Positions 35,715 to 48,513 of a DNA stretch of 64,000 bases are shown here, piece by piece. How positions within the stretch are numbered: position 1 is the first letter of the stretch; every line of letters begins with the position of its first letter. The notes beneath the pieces are model-generated. The model worked only from the letters and a program-made list of their open reading frames with translations. It had not been told where the DNA came from and did not search any database. Source of the stretch: Mactromeris polynyma (Eukaryota; Mollusca; Bivalvia; Venerida; Mactridae); contig JASFXZ010000014.1 in assembly GCA_032209605.1 (NCBI GenBank), forward strand, positions 7,026,912 to 7,090,911. The letters run 5' to 3'. Position numbers and translations under genes: made by a program.

Positions 35715-35930
35715 GTAAGATTTTTTTTCGGCGCAGTCGTACTAACATGGTTTTACTATTTGCATATTAGTGTTGTGTAAACCAATCAAATCTTACGTTA
35801 ACCACTAAACTAAGTTCTCATTAACCGAACAACGGTTGTAACCTTGACACGGATTGGTTAACCTATCGATAAGGGGTATGTATACCTTACCGGAAATCCA
35901 TTTTGGATCTGGAGTGACCAGCAATCGTAA
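35715..35930. other. Spacer between SLC13 fragment and 29-bp array
   Basis: No terminal SLC13 exon or other gene is recognised. Confidence 0.5.
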
Positions 35931-38615
35931 CACCACACCGTGATACCACGCTGTACAACAGTCACACTGTGATACCACGCTATACATCAGTCACACTGTG
36001 ATACCACGCTGCACATCAGTCACAATGTGATACCACGCAGTACATCAGTAACACTGTGATACCACGCTGTACATCAGTCACACTGTGATACCACGCTGTA
36101 CATCAGTCACAATGTGATGCCACGTTGTACATCAGTCACACTGTGATACCACACTGTACATCAGCCAATCTGTGATACCACGCTGTACATCAGTCACAAT
36201 GTGATACCACGCTGTACATCAGTCACACTGTGATACCACGCTGTACATCAGTCACACTGTGATACCACGCTGTACATCAGCCACACTGTGATACCACGCT
36301 GTACATCAGTCACAATGTGATACCACGCTGTACATCAGTAACACTGTGATACCACGCTGTACATCAGTCACACTGTGATACCACGCTGTACATGAGTCAC
36401 AATGTGATACCACGCTGTACATCAGTCACACTGTAATACCACGCTGTACATCAGTCACACTGTAATACCACGCTGTACATCAGTCACACTGTGATGCCAC
36501 GTTGTACATCAGTCACACTGTGATACCACGCTGTACATCAGCCACACTGTGATACCACGATGTACATCAGCCACACTGTGATACCACGTTGTACATCAGT
36601 CACACTGTGATGCCATGCTGTACATCAGCCAAACTGTGATACCACGCTGTACATCAGTCACACTGTGATACCACGCTGTACATCAGTCACACTGTGATAC
36701 CACGCTGTAAATCAGTCACAATGTGATACCACGCTGTACATCAGTCACAATGTGATACCACGCTGTACATCAGTAACACTGTGATACCACGCTGTACATC
36801 AGTCACACTGTGATACCACGCTGTACATCAGTCACAATGTGATACCACGCTGTACATCAGTCACACTGTGATACCACGCTGTACATCAGTCACACTGTAA
36901 TACCACGCTGTACATCAGTCACACTGTGATGCCACGTTGTACATCAGTCACACTGTGATTACGCTGTACATCAGCCACACTGTGATACCACGATGTACAT
37001 CAGCCACACTGTGATACCACGTTGTACATCAGTCACACTGTGATGCCATGCTGTACATCAGCCAAACTGTGATACCACGCTGTACATCAGTCACACTGTG
37101 ATACCACGCTGTACATCAGTCACACTGTGATACCACGCTGTACATCAGTCACAATGTGATACCACGCTGTACATCAGTCACACTGTGATACCACGCTGTA
37201 CATCAGTCACAATGTGATACCATTCTGTACATCAGTCACACTGTGATACCACGCTGTACATCAGTCACACTGTGATACCACGCTGTACATCAGTCACACT
37301 GTGATACCACGCTGTACATCTGTACCAATGTGATACCACGCTGTACATCAGTCACACTGTGATACCACGCTGTAAATCAGTCACAATGTGATACCACGCT
37401 GTACATCAGTCACACTGTAATACCACGCTGTACATCAGTCACACTGTAATACCACGCGGTACATCAGTCACACTGTGATGCCACGTTGTACATCAGTCAC
37501 ACTGTGATACCACGCTGTACATCAGCCACACTGTGATACCACGATGTACATCAGCCACACTGTGATACCACGTTGTACATCAGTCACACTGTGATGCCAT
37601 GCTGTACATCAGCCAAACTGTGATACCACGCTGTACATCAGTCACACTGTGATACCACGCTGTACATCAGTCACACTGTGATACCACGCTGTAAATCAGT
37701 CACAATGTGATACCACGCTGTACATCAGTCACAATGTGATACCACGCTGTACATCAGTAACACTGTGATACCACGCTGTACATCAGTCACACTGTGATAC
37801 CACGCTGTACATCAGTCACAATGTGATACCACGCTGTACATCAGTCACACTGTGATACCACGCTGTACATCAGTCACACTGTAATACCACGCTGTACATC
37901 AGTCACACTGTGATGCCACGTTGTACATCAGTCACACTGTGATTACGCTGTACATCAGCCACACTGTGATACCACGATGTACATCAGCCACACTGTGATA
38001 CCACGTTGTACATCAGTCACACTGTGATGCCATGCTGTACATCAGCCAAACTGTGATACCACGCTGTACATCAGTCACACTGTGATACCACGCTGTACAT
38101 CAGTCACACTGTGATACCACGCTGTACATCAGTCACAATGTGATACCACGCTGTACATCAGTCACACTGTGATACCACGCTGTACATCAGTCACAATGTG
38201 ATACCATTCTGTACATCAGTCACACTGTGATACCACGCTGTACATCAGTCACACTGTGATACCACGCTGTACATCAGTCACACTGTGATACCACGCTGTA
38301 CATCTGTACCAATGTGATACCACGCTGTACATCAGTCACACTGTGATACCAAGCTGTACATCAGTCACACTGTGATACCATGCTGTACATCAGTCACAAT
38401 GTGATACCACGCTGTACATCAGTCACACTGTGATACCACGCTGTACATCAGTCACACTGTGATACCACGCTGTACATCAGTAACAATGTGATACCACGCT
38501 GTACATCAGTCACAATGTGATACCACGCTCTATAGCAGTCACAATGTGATACCACGCTGTACAGCAGCCCCATTGTGATACCACGCTGTAAATCAGTTAC
38601 ACTGTAATACCATGC
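35931..38615. repeat. 29-bp minisatellite, block 3
   Basis: About 92 units of the GATACCACGCTGTACATCAG type. Marker variants (GATGCCACGTTGT, a 5-bp deletion giving GTGATTACGCTG at 36957 and 37941) recur about 984 bp apart, a recent duplication of some 34 units. Confidence 0.95.
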
Positions 38616-38820
38616 TGTACAGGCATGCTATGCAACCACATCAGTTAACCTGACACCGGGTCAGCTAGTCTTTCCAGTACTCTTACAATGCTCAGTCTAG
38701 CCGAGCCAGCTACTTAATTCTAGTTTAGCGACTATGACCTGTAGTGTCCGGGCATCGAACCTGCAACCTCCAGCACTTGAGGCGGGCACCACAGAACTCT
38801 CAGAGTGGTTCTTATTTCAG
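38616..38820 (-). mobile_element. tRNA-derived SINE 3' of B2
   Basis: On the minus strand the head is GGTGCCCGCCTCAAGTGCTG and GGTTCGATGCCC. The body ends at GCATAGCATGCCTG beside the 29-bp array. It is the better-preserved sister of 16926-17125. Confidence 0.65.
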
Positions 38821-38969
38821 ACATTCAAAGTGACAATTATATAGTATTATATTGGAATTATCATTGGATTATGGTTCCTTCACAGAGGGATTGTCTTCAT
38901 TCCAAATTCCACTTACCCCTCTCTCCCTTTGATTCGATTAAATAGAAATATCACACTCCAATAGTAGTA
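38821..38969. other. Unique B2-side sequence
   Basis: Longer than the B1 counterpart by about 70 bp; no feature is recognised. Confidence 0.5.
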
Positions 38970-39140
38970 CAGTTGGACCTCATTTATTCGACAACCTTCT
39001 ATCCGAATACTTGGTATTATACGAAATAAATATCAGGTCCCGATGTATCTTCTCATGTACGTCAAATTGAAATGGACTATTCGAAACCATGTATCATATA
39101 ATTTCGGATCCGATGAATTCGAATGAACGAGATGCGACTG
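38970..39140. mobile_element. Pogo/Tigger-like MITE 3' of B2
   Basis: CAGTTGGACCTCATTTATTC to GAACGAGATGCGACTG with TA on both sides. It is the complete member of the pair found 3' of the B genes. Confidence 0.75.
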
Positions 39141-39361
39141 TACATCTTCTCGAATCCCCATTAAATACTACATTTTGTATTTACCTCTTCCGAATTATTA
39201 CGGAAATAACCGAATGCAATGTTTATCCGCTATTGATACATCCAAGGAATGTGTCAATCATCGAGTTCATGTATCTAATCATGGTCCCTGTCAACAATGT
39301 CTTCAATTTGTTTTTCAAAAGCTTTCACGAGACCGAAACGAACTCATCATATTATATAAAT

Positions 39362-39464
39362 ATCAGATGGCCTCCTGTATGACAGTACATATTGTCAACA
39401 TGAGGGTAATAGTATTTACTCGAATGTAGACAATATGTACTGTCACACTTGGAAGCCATCTGAT
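39362..39464. mobile_element. Hairpin element 3' of B2
   Basis: ATCAGATGGC..GACAGTACATATTGTC pairs with the inverted GACAATATGTACTGTC..GCCATCTGAT around a loop of about 30 bp. It is probably a short MITE. The B1 copy is more degraded. Confidence 0.65.
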
Positions 39465-40158
39465 ATCTATGTTATTATATCGAACAAAATATAAATGAAA
39501 AATGTTCAACACTACTAACTGTTTATTTACAGTTGTCGTCATTTTGTCGTTGGGAATACATGTAGTTGTAAGCGCCGAAAGTTACTGATTTACAACGCAT
39601 TTCAATCAGTGTCTACCATCATGGGAAACCAGAATTGTCTAGTTTTAGTCATGTGATAGTATACTATCACCCGGTGAAAAGCGTACTGTCAGGGTAATAG
39701 TACGGAATGACTCATTATGAGTATATAATTGAAGTTTGACAAGGCAAAGTCACGTGAGGTATTATAATCAGAATTACTTCATGTGAGGGAGGTATTCAAC
39801 TGATCTGATGAGTCTTTCTGAGCCAAAAACCCTAGGAAGTCGGTATGTTTTGGGGAAATCAAAGTGTTTGTTTTGTTCATTCCCGCCGTCCTAGCTCAAA
39901 ATAAACATACGGATATTGCCTCTCAATTGTTATTGAGCGCAATTTTGATTTCCGTCGCAATATTGATTTTTGTCGCCATTTTGGGAGTAAAAAGGAGGTA
40001 GAAAAACTCAAGGTGGTTTCCCCAAATTCTTCCTGCTAAAGGCGATACATGCATGACCAAAGGAACATGACGATGTGGTAAATAAATAAAACAAAATCAA
40101 CCATAAAGTTCTAACGATATGTTTCTATTACATAGTATTTGGACACAAAATCGATTCA
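39465..40158. other. 3' flank of B2, no gene seen
   Basis: Near-identical to 18051-18738. Confidence 0.6.
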
Positions 40159-40592
40159 TCAGAATAGCAGCCATCCAGCAAATGAAGATTTTATTTGTGA
40201 ATCGCTCAGGATATGGCGACACTCTATGACGTGAGATTTCATTCGAACGGCGACATGGGCCCCTTTTGTGACATGTGCTACTACGAATGCAGTGGCTGGG
40301 TGGATGCCGGTTTTAGAATCTTCAAACTTGTAGTCGGTATCCGAGGTTAAGCTGCCTTTCACTTGACCATTTACGAGCAACTCAGTGGCAAATTTCATCT
40401 GGCGTTTGGCAGCGGCAATTGTCCACGTGAACACGTAAACGCCATCGACATATGGCGAGAATATTCCGTCGGTGGTATAACCGGATTGAATATTTGACGC
40501 CATGCTGTCAAACATTATCATCTCATTGTTGCCAAGACACCTGTTAGAACTGAGATAGGCATAGAACGCAACTTGAGCAACGCCTGCAGCTC
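40159..40592 (-). CDS. C1q-domain protein B2, exon 2 (C1q domain)
   Basis: Same length and frame as B1 exon 2, with acceptor TGTATTTCAG before 40592. I count 13 amino-acid differences from B1 and five silent ones. The replacements lie in SNIQSGY, GVYVF, AAKRQM, KFEDSKTG, VTKGA and SHVIECRH. YVFTW restores the tyrosine usual at that C1q position, where B1 has histidine. The whole protein is 224 residues. Confidence 0.9.
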
Positions 40593-40608
40593 CTGAAATA
40601 CAATACAA

Positions 40609-42155
40609 TAGCGGTACTGAGAGGGTGACTGTGGTGATGAGAGGGTGATAGCGGTACTGAGAGGGTGATAGTGGTAATGAGAGGGTGATAGCAGTACTGA
40701 GAGGTTGACTGTGGTGATGAGAGGGTGATAATGGTGATGAGAGGGTGATAGCGGTACTAAGAGGGTGACTATGGTGATGAGAGGGTGATAGTGGTACTGA
40801 GAGGGTGATAGTGGTGATGAGAGTGTGATAGTGGGGATGAGAGGGTGACTGTGGTGATGAGAGGGTGATAGTGGTTATGAAAGGGTGACTGTGGTGATGA
40901 GAGGGTGATAGTGGTACTGAGAGGTTGACTGTGATGATGAGAGGGTGATAGTGGTACTGATAGGGTGACTGTGGTGATGAGAGGGTGATAGCGGTACTGA
41001 GAGGTTAAATGTAGTGATGAGAGGATGATAGTGGTACTGAGAGGTTGACTGTGGTGATGAGAGGTTGACTGTGGGGATGAGAGGGTGAAAGTGGTACTGA
41101 GAGGGTGATAGTGGTGATGAGAGGGCGATAGTGGTACTGAGAGGTTAAATGTAGGGATGAGAGGGTGATAGTGGTACTGAGAGGTTGATAGTGGTGATGA
41201 GAAGGTGATAGTGGTGATTAAAGGGTGATAGTGATGATGAGAGGGTGATGGTGGTGATTAGAGGGTGATAGTGGTACTGAGAGTGTGACTGTGGTGATGA
41301 GAGGGTAATAGTGGTACTGAGAAGTTGATAGTGGTGATGAGAGGGTGATAGTGGTGATGAGAGGGTGATAGTGGTGATGAGGGGGTAATAGTGGTGATAA
41401 GAGGGTGATAGTAGTGATGAGGGGTGATAATGGTGACGAGAGGGTGATAGTGGTGATGAGAGGGTGATGGTGGTGTAGAGAGGGTAAAAGTGGCGATGAG
41501 AGGGATATAGTGGTGATGAGAGGATGATGGTGTCGATGAGAAAGTGATGAGAGGGTGATAGTGGTGATGAGATGGTGATAGTGATGATGAGAGGGTGATG
41601 GTGGTGATGAGAGGGTGATGGTGGTGATGAGTTGGTGATGAGAGGGTGATAGTGGGGATGAGATGGTGATAGTGGTGATGAAAGTGCAATAGTGGTGATG
41701 AGAGGGTGATAGTGGTGATGAGAGGGTGATAGTGGTGATGAGAGGGTAATAGTGGTGATGGGAGGATCATTGTGGTGATGAGAGGGTGATGATAGTGATG
41801 AGTGGGTAATATTGGTGATGAGAGGGTGGCAGTGGTGATTAGAGGGTGATGGTGGCGATGAGATGGTGATAGTGGTGATGAGAGGGTGGTAGTGGTGTTG
41901 AGAGGGTAATAGTGGTGATGAGAGGGTGATAGTGGTGATGAGAGGGTGATGGTGGTGATGAGAGGGAGATGAAAGGGCGATTGTGGTGATGAGAGGGTGA
42001 TGAGAGGGTGATAGTGGTGATGAGAGGGTGATGGTGGTTATGAGAGGGTGGTGAGAGGGTGATAGTGGTGATAAGAGGGTGATATTGGTGATGAAAGGGT
42101 GATGGTGGTGATGAGAGTGTGATGATGGTAATGAGAGGGTGATAGTGGTAATGGT
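40609..42155. repeat. 20-bp minisatellite in B2 intron
   Basis: About 77 units, as in B1, but the exon-proximal part is richer in GTGGTACTGAGAGGGTGA and GACTGTGGTGAT variants. It lacks the 1069-bp tandem duplication of B1. It ends at the same non-repeat GACATAAACACATGAGTCAT. Confidence 0.95.
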
Positions 42156-42211
42156 GGACATAAACACATGAGTCATTGCCCATGGATTGTTTATCTGATT
42201 TCTGATTTCCT

Positions 42212-43555
42212 CGAGTACAGGTAAGTAGCCATCGAATACTTGTAAGTAGCCCTCGAGTACTGGTAAGTGACCCTCGAGTACTGGTAAGTAAACCACGAGT
42301 ACTGGTAAGTGACTCTCGAGTACTGGAAAGTGACTCTCGAGTACTGGTAAGTGACCCACGAGTACTGGTAAGCGACTCTCGAGTACTGGTATGTGACCCT
42401 CGAGTATTGGTAGGTAGCCTTCGTGTACTGGTAAGTAGCCCTCGAGTACATGTAAGTAACACTTGAGTTCAGGTAAGTAACACACGAGTACTGGTAAGTA
42501 ACCCTCGATACTGGTAAGTGACCCTCGAGGACTGGTAAGTAACCTTCGACTTCTGGTAAGTGACACTCGAGTACTGGTAAGTAACCTTGGAGTCATGTTT
42601 AGTGACACTCGAGTACTGGTAAGTGACTCTCGAGTACTGGTAAGTGACTCTCGAGTACTGGTAAGTGACCCACGAGTACTGGTAAGCGACTCTCGAGTAC
42701 TGGTATGTGATCCTCGAGTATTGGTAGGTAGCCTTCGTGTACTGGTTAGTAGCCCTCGAGTACATGTTAGTAACACTTGAGTTCAGGTAAGTAACACACG
42801 AGTACTGGTAAGTAACCCTCGATACTGGTAAGTGACCCTCGAGGACTGGTAGTAACCTTCGACTTCTGGTAAGTGACACTCGAGTACTGGTAAGTAACAT
42901 TGGAGTCATGTTTAGTGACACTCGAGTACTGGTAAGTGACACTCGAGTACTGGTAAGTGACCCTCGAGTATTGGTAGGTAGCCTTCAAGTACTGGTAAGT
43001 AGCCCTCGAGTACATGTAGGTAAAACTTGAGTTCAGGCAAGTAACACTCAAGTACTGGTAAGTGACCCTCGAGTACTGGTAAGTAACACTCGAGTACAGT
43101 AAAGTATCACTCGAGTACTAGTAACAGACCCTCGATACTGGTGAGTGACCCTCGAGGACTGGTAAGTAACCTTGGAGTCATGTTTAGTGACACTCGAGTA
43201 CTGGTAAGTGGCCTTCGAGTACTGGTAAGTAATCCTCGAATACTTGTAAGTGACCCTTGAATACTGGTAAGTAACACTCGAGTACTGGTAAGTGTCCCTC
43301 GAGGACTGGTAAGTAACACTCGAGTACTGGTAAGTGACCCTCGAGGACTGGTAAGTAACCCTCGAATACTTGTAAGTGACCCTCGAGTACTGATAATTGA
43401 CCCTCGATTACTGGTAATTGACCCTCGAATACTTGTCAGTGACCCTCGAATACTTGTAAGTGACCCTCGATTACTGGTAAGTGACCCTCGAGGACTGGTA
43501 AGTGACCCTCATGTACTCGTAAGTAACCCTCGAGTACTGATAAGTGACCTTCGAG
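42212..43555. repeat. 21-bp minisatellite in B2 intron
   Basis: About 64 units of the CTCGAGTACTGGTAAGTGAC type. A block beginning near 42480 recurs near 42790, a local duplication of about 310 bp. Confidence 0.95.
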
Positions 43556-43957
43556 GGAGTCATCGAGAATGATCAAACTGATTGAAATAATTTCCTCAGA
43601 ATGATCCTCCATCGCTATCTATTATATTCAGGGCAACTAATTTAATTTGGTCGTCAGCTTGTACTCTAGTGAGATTCACAATCGAACAAACTTGTAAGTT
43701 CAAACCAAAAGTAAATCTAAAATACATTGTACACTGAAACACTTTCTTATTGGTCACACAGTGTATGTTATGCTGATGAATTTCTTTTTTTTCATCAAAA
43801 CAGTTACTGTAGCTGTTTCATGTCGTCGAGCGTTTGCGTTTCAAAGATGTGATAAATATGATTGCGATTAATCGCTCAATCTTACAAATATGCCGATATA
43901 ACAGTGACCAATTATAAAATATTTTAGTAAATATTTAGAAAAACGAAATGAACAAAC
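43556..43957. other. 5' end of B2 intron, unique sequence
   Basis: About 300 bp here is absent from B1, where the 21-bp array ends much closer to exon 1. B1 therefore probably suffered a deletion. No exon is recognised. Confidence 0.55.
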
Positions 43958-44198
43958 GCTTTGTACTCAGTGCCGTCGTTCCGTCGTGTTTGACCGTCAA
44001 TGACCTTTGCACATTTAATGAGCGCGTGTCGAATGCATCGCTTCTCTGTTCCAGTGAAGACAGAATATTGTCGATGTCCGTGTTTTCCTCAGCGTATTCC
44101 AATATTTTCTTTTCCAGGGTTTGAATCCTTTCTACGAGAGTAGCGGTCCAACCTTTAGATACAGCCCCCAACACGAGAACCAATATTAAACTCTTCAT
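43958..44198 (-). CDS. C1q-domain protein B2, exon 1
   Basis: It encodes 80 residues and one base from the MKS start. The signal peptide and the coiled coil are identical to B1. Changes lie only in the linker (NVQRSL for NVRRSL, TALSTK for TGLNTK). The upstream in-frame sequence lacks the B1 ATG, supporting the MKS start. The donor is AAGC/GTTTGT; the intron is 3365 bp. Confidence 0.85.
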
Positions 44199-44507
44199 TC
44201 TAATTATTTCACTGTAAGATTCTAATAACACTTTGACGAGGGATTTAGTGCAGATTGTAAGTGTCACGTGATTAAAAGGAATTGTCCCAGACGGCGGCGA
44301 AGGGGTTGAAAGTTTATCAAAGCAGCGATCCCGGACCTGCTGAAATACCACGAAGGTAACATGATGAGCATGTCATTGAATTTGATCCAGATAACAAAGC
44401 GGAAGAAAAAAAATTGACAAATATACGGTCGAACTTTTCAAATAAGATTCACTTTAAAACACAGACACATCTTCAGCATCGACGGTCTAATATGGTAAGA
44501 GCCGTGG
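44199..44507. promoter_or_regulatory. B2 upstream region
   Basis: Matches 23630-23954 with small deletions and is the presumed B2 promoter; no recognisable core element. Confidence 0.3.
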
Positions 44508-45490
44508 GCTCCCTGGGCTTACTGTTACTGTGCGATAACTGACCTCTTCTCCCCGGGCTTACTGTTACTGTGCGATAACTGGCCCCTTCTCCCCGGGCTT
44601 ACTGTTACTGTGCGATAACTGGCCTCTTCTCCCCGGGCTTACTGTTACTGTGCGATAACTGGCCTCTTCTCCCCGGGCTTACAGTTACTGTGCGATAACT
44701 GGCCCCTTCTCCCCGGGCTTACTGTTACTGTGCGATAACTGGTCTCTTCTCCCTGGGCTTGTTGTACAATAAATGGAGACTTATACCTGGGCTTATTGTG
44801 CAATGAAGTTGTGCGATAAATGGTTACTAATAACTGGGATTGCTGTACGATAAATGGAGACTTATACCTGAGCTAACTGTACGATAAATGGAGACTTAAA
44901 CATGGGCTTACTGTACGATAAATGGAGATAGATACATGGGCTTACTGTACGATAAATGGAGACTTTTTCCTGGGCTTGCTGTACGATAAATGGACGCTTA
45001 TACCTGGGCTTGCTGTGCGGTAAATGTAGACTTTCACATGGGCTTACTGTACGATAAATGGAGACATATACCTCGTATTAATGTATGATAAATGGCCCCT
45101 TATACCTGGGCTTATTGTGCGATAAGTGTTGGCTTATACCTCGGCTTACTGTGCGATAACTGGACGCTTATACCTGGACTTGCTGTGCGGTAAATGTAGA
45201 CTTTCACATGGGTTTACTGTACGATAAATGGAGACATATACCTCGTATTAATGTATGATAAATGGCCCCTTATTACTGGGCTTATTGTGCGATAAGTGTT
45301 GACTTATACCTTGGCTTACTGTGCGATAAGTGTTGATTTATACCTTGGCTTACTGTACGATAACTGGACGCTTATACCTGGACTTACTGTACGATAACTA
45401 GACGCTTGTACCTGGGCTTACTGTACGATAAATGGAGACTTATACCTGGCCTTACTGTACGATAACTGGATGCTTATACCTGGCCTTACT
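44508..45490. repeat. 40-bp and degenerate 34-bp arrays between B2 and A3
   Basis: About six 40-bp units (44508-44750) are followed by some twenty irregular 34-bp-type units with TATACCTGGGCTTACTGTAC. The mix is more diverged than at B1/A2. Confidence 0.9.
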
Positions 45491-45548
45491 GTATTTCGCT
45501 TAAGTTCTCTCCTTATTGCCAAATTATCTCTGGAAAATGTTACATGTG

Positions 45549-45641
45549 TATATATATCACGTGCTTGGCACCTTTGATGTCTAGTTAAAGAGTAAAATGT
45601 CAAAATATTCGGCGTCAACGGGTTCGTATAACTTTTTGCAG
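45549..45641 (+). promoter_or_regulatory. Candidate promoter and 5'UTR acceptor of A3
   Basis: TATATATAT at 45549-45557 and AACTTTTTGCAG ending at 45641, as in A1 and A2. Confidence 0.35.
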
Positions 45642-45705
45642 AATAATAAGAAGATAAGAGTTTCAACTTATTTAATTCACTCACTTGAGAGACTGTTAGG
45701 CTACA

Positions 45706-45997
45706 ATGTCCGTTTTAATAATTCTTTCGATTTTCTCTCTTTCGGTTGGTGCTATTGTGTCTGCTGATGTTAATATTGAGGGTAGAATTGCAGAATTGGA
45801 GAAGCTGGTCGAACGACAAAATAATGAAAATAATGCATTAACAGCACGCGCAGGTCATCTGGAAGAAAAATTGGACCAGTTGAAGCGTTTGCAGTGCGAG
45901 ACGCCTGTCGATCACAACACCGATGTACCGGAAGAAACCAACGGCGACATTGATGCTGGGGACCACATGGCCGATGTGTTGGATTACATACAAAAGC
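45706..45997 (+). CDS. C1q-domain protein A3, exon 1
   Basis: It encodes 97 residues and one base, closest to A2: signal peptide ending GAIVSA, the coil IAELEKLVERQNNENNAL, cysteine 64, linker DVPEETNGDIDAGDHM and DYIQK. It is divergent from B2, with starts 1.5 kb apart. The donor is AAGC/GTTTGT. Confidence 0.87.
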
Positions 45998-46082
45998 GTT
46001 TGTTATTATTGTATATTTTGATCTATTTAATGACGTATTTCGTCAAGTGATATTTAACAAAAATAAACAACTATTGTATGTA

Positions 46083-46229
46083 CAGTCGGATCTCGTTTAT
46101 TCTTCTGTCCGAATACTTGGTAAATCCGAAATAAATATTAGGTCCCGATGTATATCTTAGGCACATCGAATTGAAATGGGCTATTTTGAATTTTGAACCC
46201 CATGAATTCGAATGAACGAGGTCAGACTG
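46083..46229. mobile_element. Pogo/Tigger-like MITE in A3 intron
   Basis: CAGTCGGATCTCGTTTATTC to GAACGAGGTCAGACTG, with an internal deletion relative to A1 and A2. Confidence 0.7.
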
Positions 46230-46897
46230 TTTTTAACTTCACATTTATGTAATACATGTACATGATTTAAGCTCGAGTGTGATGAAAGTACGTATATTAC
46301 GTTGAAACACTCCCTAGTCCGCTTCATGGAAAACACTACTGACTCATATGTGGAGGTGTTGTCATAGACGTGGTGGCTCGTGGCTTCAGGGTTAAAGGGT
46401 CGACATTCTATTCACTGCACCACAGTTTCTAGTAAAATTTCAAGGTAATGTTGTATTTTCGTCCGCTGATGTTTAAAGTTTTTTTTATATACATTTGTAA
46501 ATGTAGTTGGGGAACCATATATATACGACTGGCCTGGGAGGTACTATAAACTGTAATTGTAATCAGATTGAACGATTATCGTTTTTCAACTTATCATACG
46601 CCTGTGCTTACAATTCGTCATCGGAATGAAAACATATAAGAGGGGTAATGGGGGTGAAGCGTTTGCAGGCCGTATATTTTGAATTCTTGAGACGATAAAT
46701 GCTCAAAAAGTGCAATGGATAGAACCTCGTTTGCCCTATGTTTGAACGAACGCTTTTTATTCTCTGCAGTATAAAGTGGGTTATTCAAGCCTCAATTTTG
46801 CTGTACACGTTGGTTTTTCTCCAATAAAACGTCAACCACCCTTTAAGTCACAATTTTGCGCCCCTGACTCTAAGTGATTATTTTTCTAAAAAAAAAT
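46230..46897. other. A3 intron, unassigned
   Basis: Homologous to the A2 intron up to the foldback element; no exon is recognised. Confidence 0.6.
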
Positions 46898-48279
46898 GGG
46901 GGAAAAATGCACAGGAATAATTTTAGTGGATTTGTGTCATATAAGGCATCACATTAAATATACTAAAAGTATAGGACAATCACACGGTGCAAAATGTGAT
47001 TTTTGGGGTAAAATGGTTGAAAATTTAAATAAGAATGGGAATTTCTGAAATTTGCCAAAAACTGTGTCAAATTTTTTGCAATAAAACTACCAGAATGACT
47101 GTATTTAATAGATTTTGCATACAGTACAAAAAAACTAAAGTAAAGAAACATTGAACGGTGTTAAATGTGATTTTTGGGGTAAAATTTAAAAAAACATCAC
47201 AACAAATGAGCATTTCCGGGATTTGCAATTTTTCCAAAAAAACTACCAGAATTACTTTATTTAGTAGATATTTTATTACAGTACATAATACATAAAATAC
47301 AATGTATCACATTTCACACGATACAATGTTTCTGTACTTAAGTATTTTGTACCGCAATATAATTTATATTAAATACAGTACTTCTGGTAGTTTTGTTGCA
47401 AAACTTGACATAGTAATAGACAAATTCCAAAAATTCCCATTTTTTTATATTTTTTTGAAGTTTTACCCCAAAACTCACATTTCACACGGTACTATGTTTC
47501 TATACCCTAGGTATTTTGTACTGTAATATAATATCTATTAAATACAGTAATTTTGGTAGTAGTATTGCACAAATTGACATAGTTTTGGGCAAATTCCAAA
47601 AAATCCCATTTTTATTTAAATTTTCAACCATTTTACCCCAAAAATAACATTTTGCACATTGTGATCGTTTTATACTGATAGTTTATTAAATGTGGTGCTT
47701 TATATGACACAAATCCATCAAAAGTGTGTCTGTGCATATTTTCCCTCCTATTTTTCCACTGGTCTAATATATATTTGGCAAATTCCAGAAATTCTCACTT
47801 TCATTTATAGTTTTTACCATTTTACCCAAACAATCACCTTTTTCACTGTATGATATTCTGAACCTGAGGTATGTTGTAGAGCAGTTTAATATCTATTAAA
47901 TACAGTTATTGAGGTAAATTTATAGCTAAATTTCGTTGAGTTATTGACAAACTCCAGAAATTCCAACTTTAAATTGTTTTGGTTTTTTCACCATTTTACC
48001 CCAAAAATCACTGTTCACAACATATGATGTGTCATTACTAAAAGTATGTTATGGTGCAACATAATGTCTATTAAAAACATTTTATTCTGGTATTTTTATA
48101 GCTAAATCAGATTTTGATATAGTCAAATTCCAGAAATTCATACTTTTTTTACCTTTTAGTACATTTTACCCCAAAAAAAGCATTTCGCACCGTAGGATTT
48201 TCCTATACTTTTTTTTCCTTACACGGCAGATATTAAACAATACATTTATGCCAAAATCATTTCTGTGCATTTTTTTCCC
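46898..48279. mobile_element. Large foldback element in A3 intron
   Basis: The ends GGGGGAAAAATGCACAG and CTGTGCATTTTTTTCCC are inverted. Inside, units of about 170 bp with TGTGATTTTTGGGGTAAAAT face one way (to about 47280), and complementary units with TTTTACCCCAAAA face the other way (47300-48200). It is a palindromic, non-coding transposon-like structure. About 0.8 kb of intron present in A2 is missing here. Confidence 0.75.
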
Positions 48280-48513
48280 TTTATTTGCCTTTTTTCAGTA
48301 GAATGACTGGACTAAAAGTCATAGTCCGATTACCTAAGTAACATCTTTGTTAGCCTTATGTCCCTGAAATACACCCAGAACAATATCAATATCTAATATA
48401 TAAACTCAAAAAATAAAAGGCCTAAATAACAGAATACGGTTCCTGAAGATGTTTGCGATGGTAGAGTCAATGTGCTTTGTGAAGGTAGACCACTGCATAG
48501 GTGATGGCAATAA
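48280..48513. other. A3 intron between two insertions
   Basis: From 48343 it matches A1/A2 sequence just before exon 2 (TTTGTTAGCCTTATGTCCCT). Confidence 0.6.

Noticed and set aside
39089..39429. Two overlapping plus-strand frames of 84-97 codons
   Set aside because: They run through a MITE remnant and a hairpin element, and the B1 flank does not conserve them.
41145..42776. 543-codon minus-strand frame spanning two arrays
   Set aside because: It joins the 20-bp and 21-bp arrays of the B2 intron; no homology.
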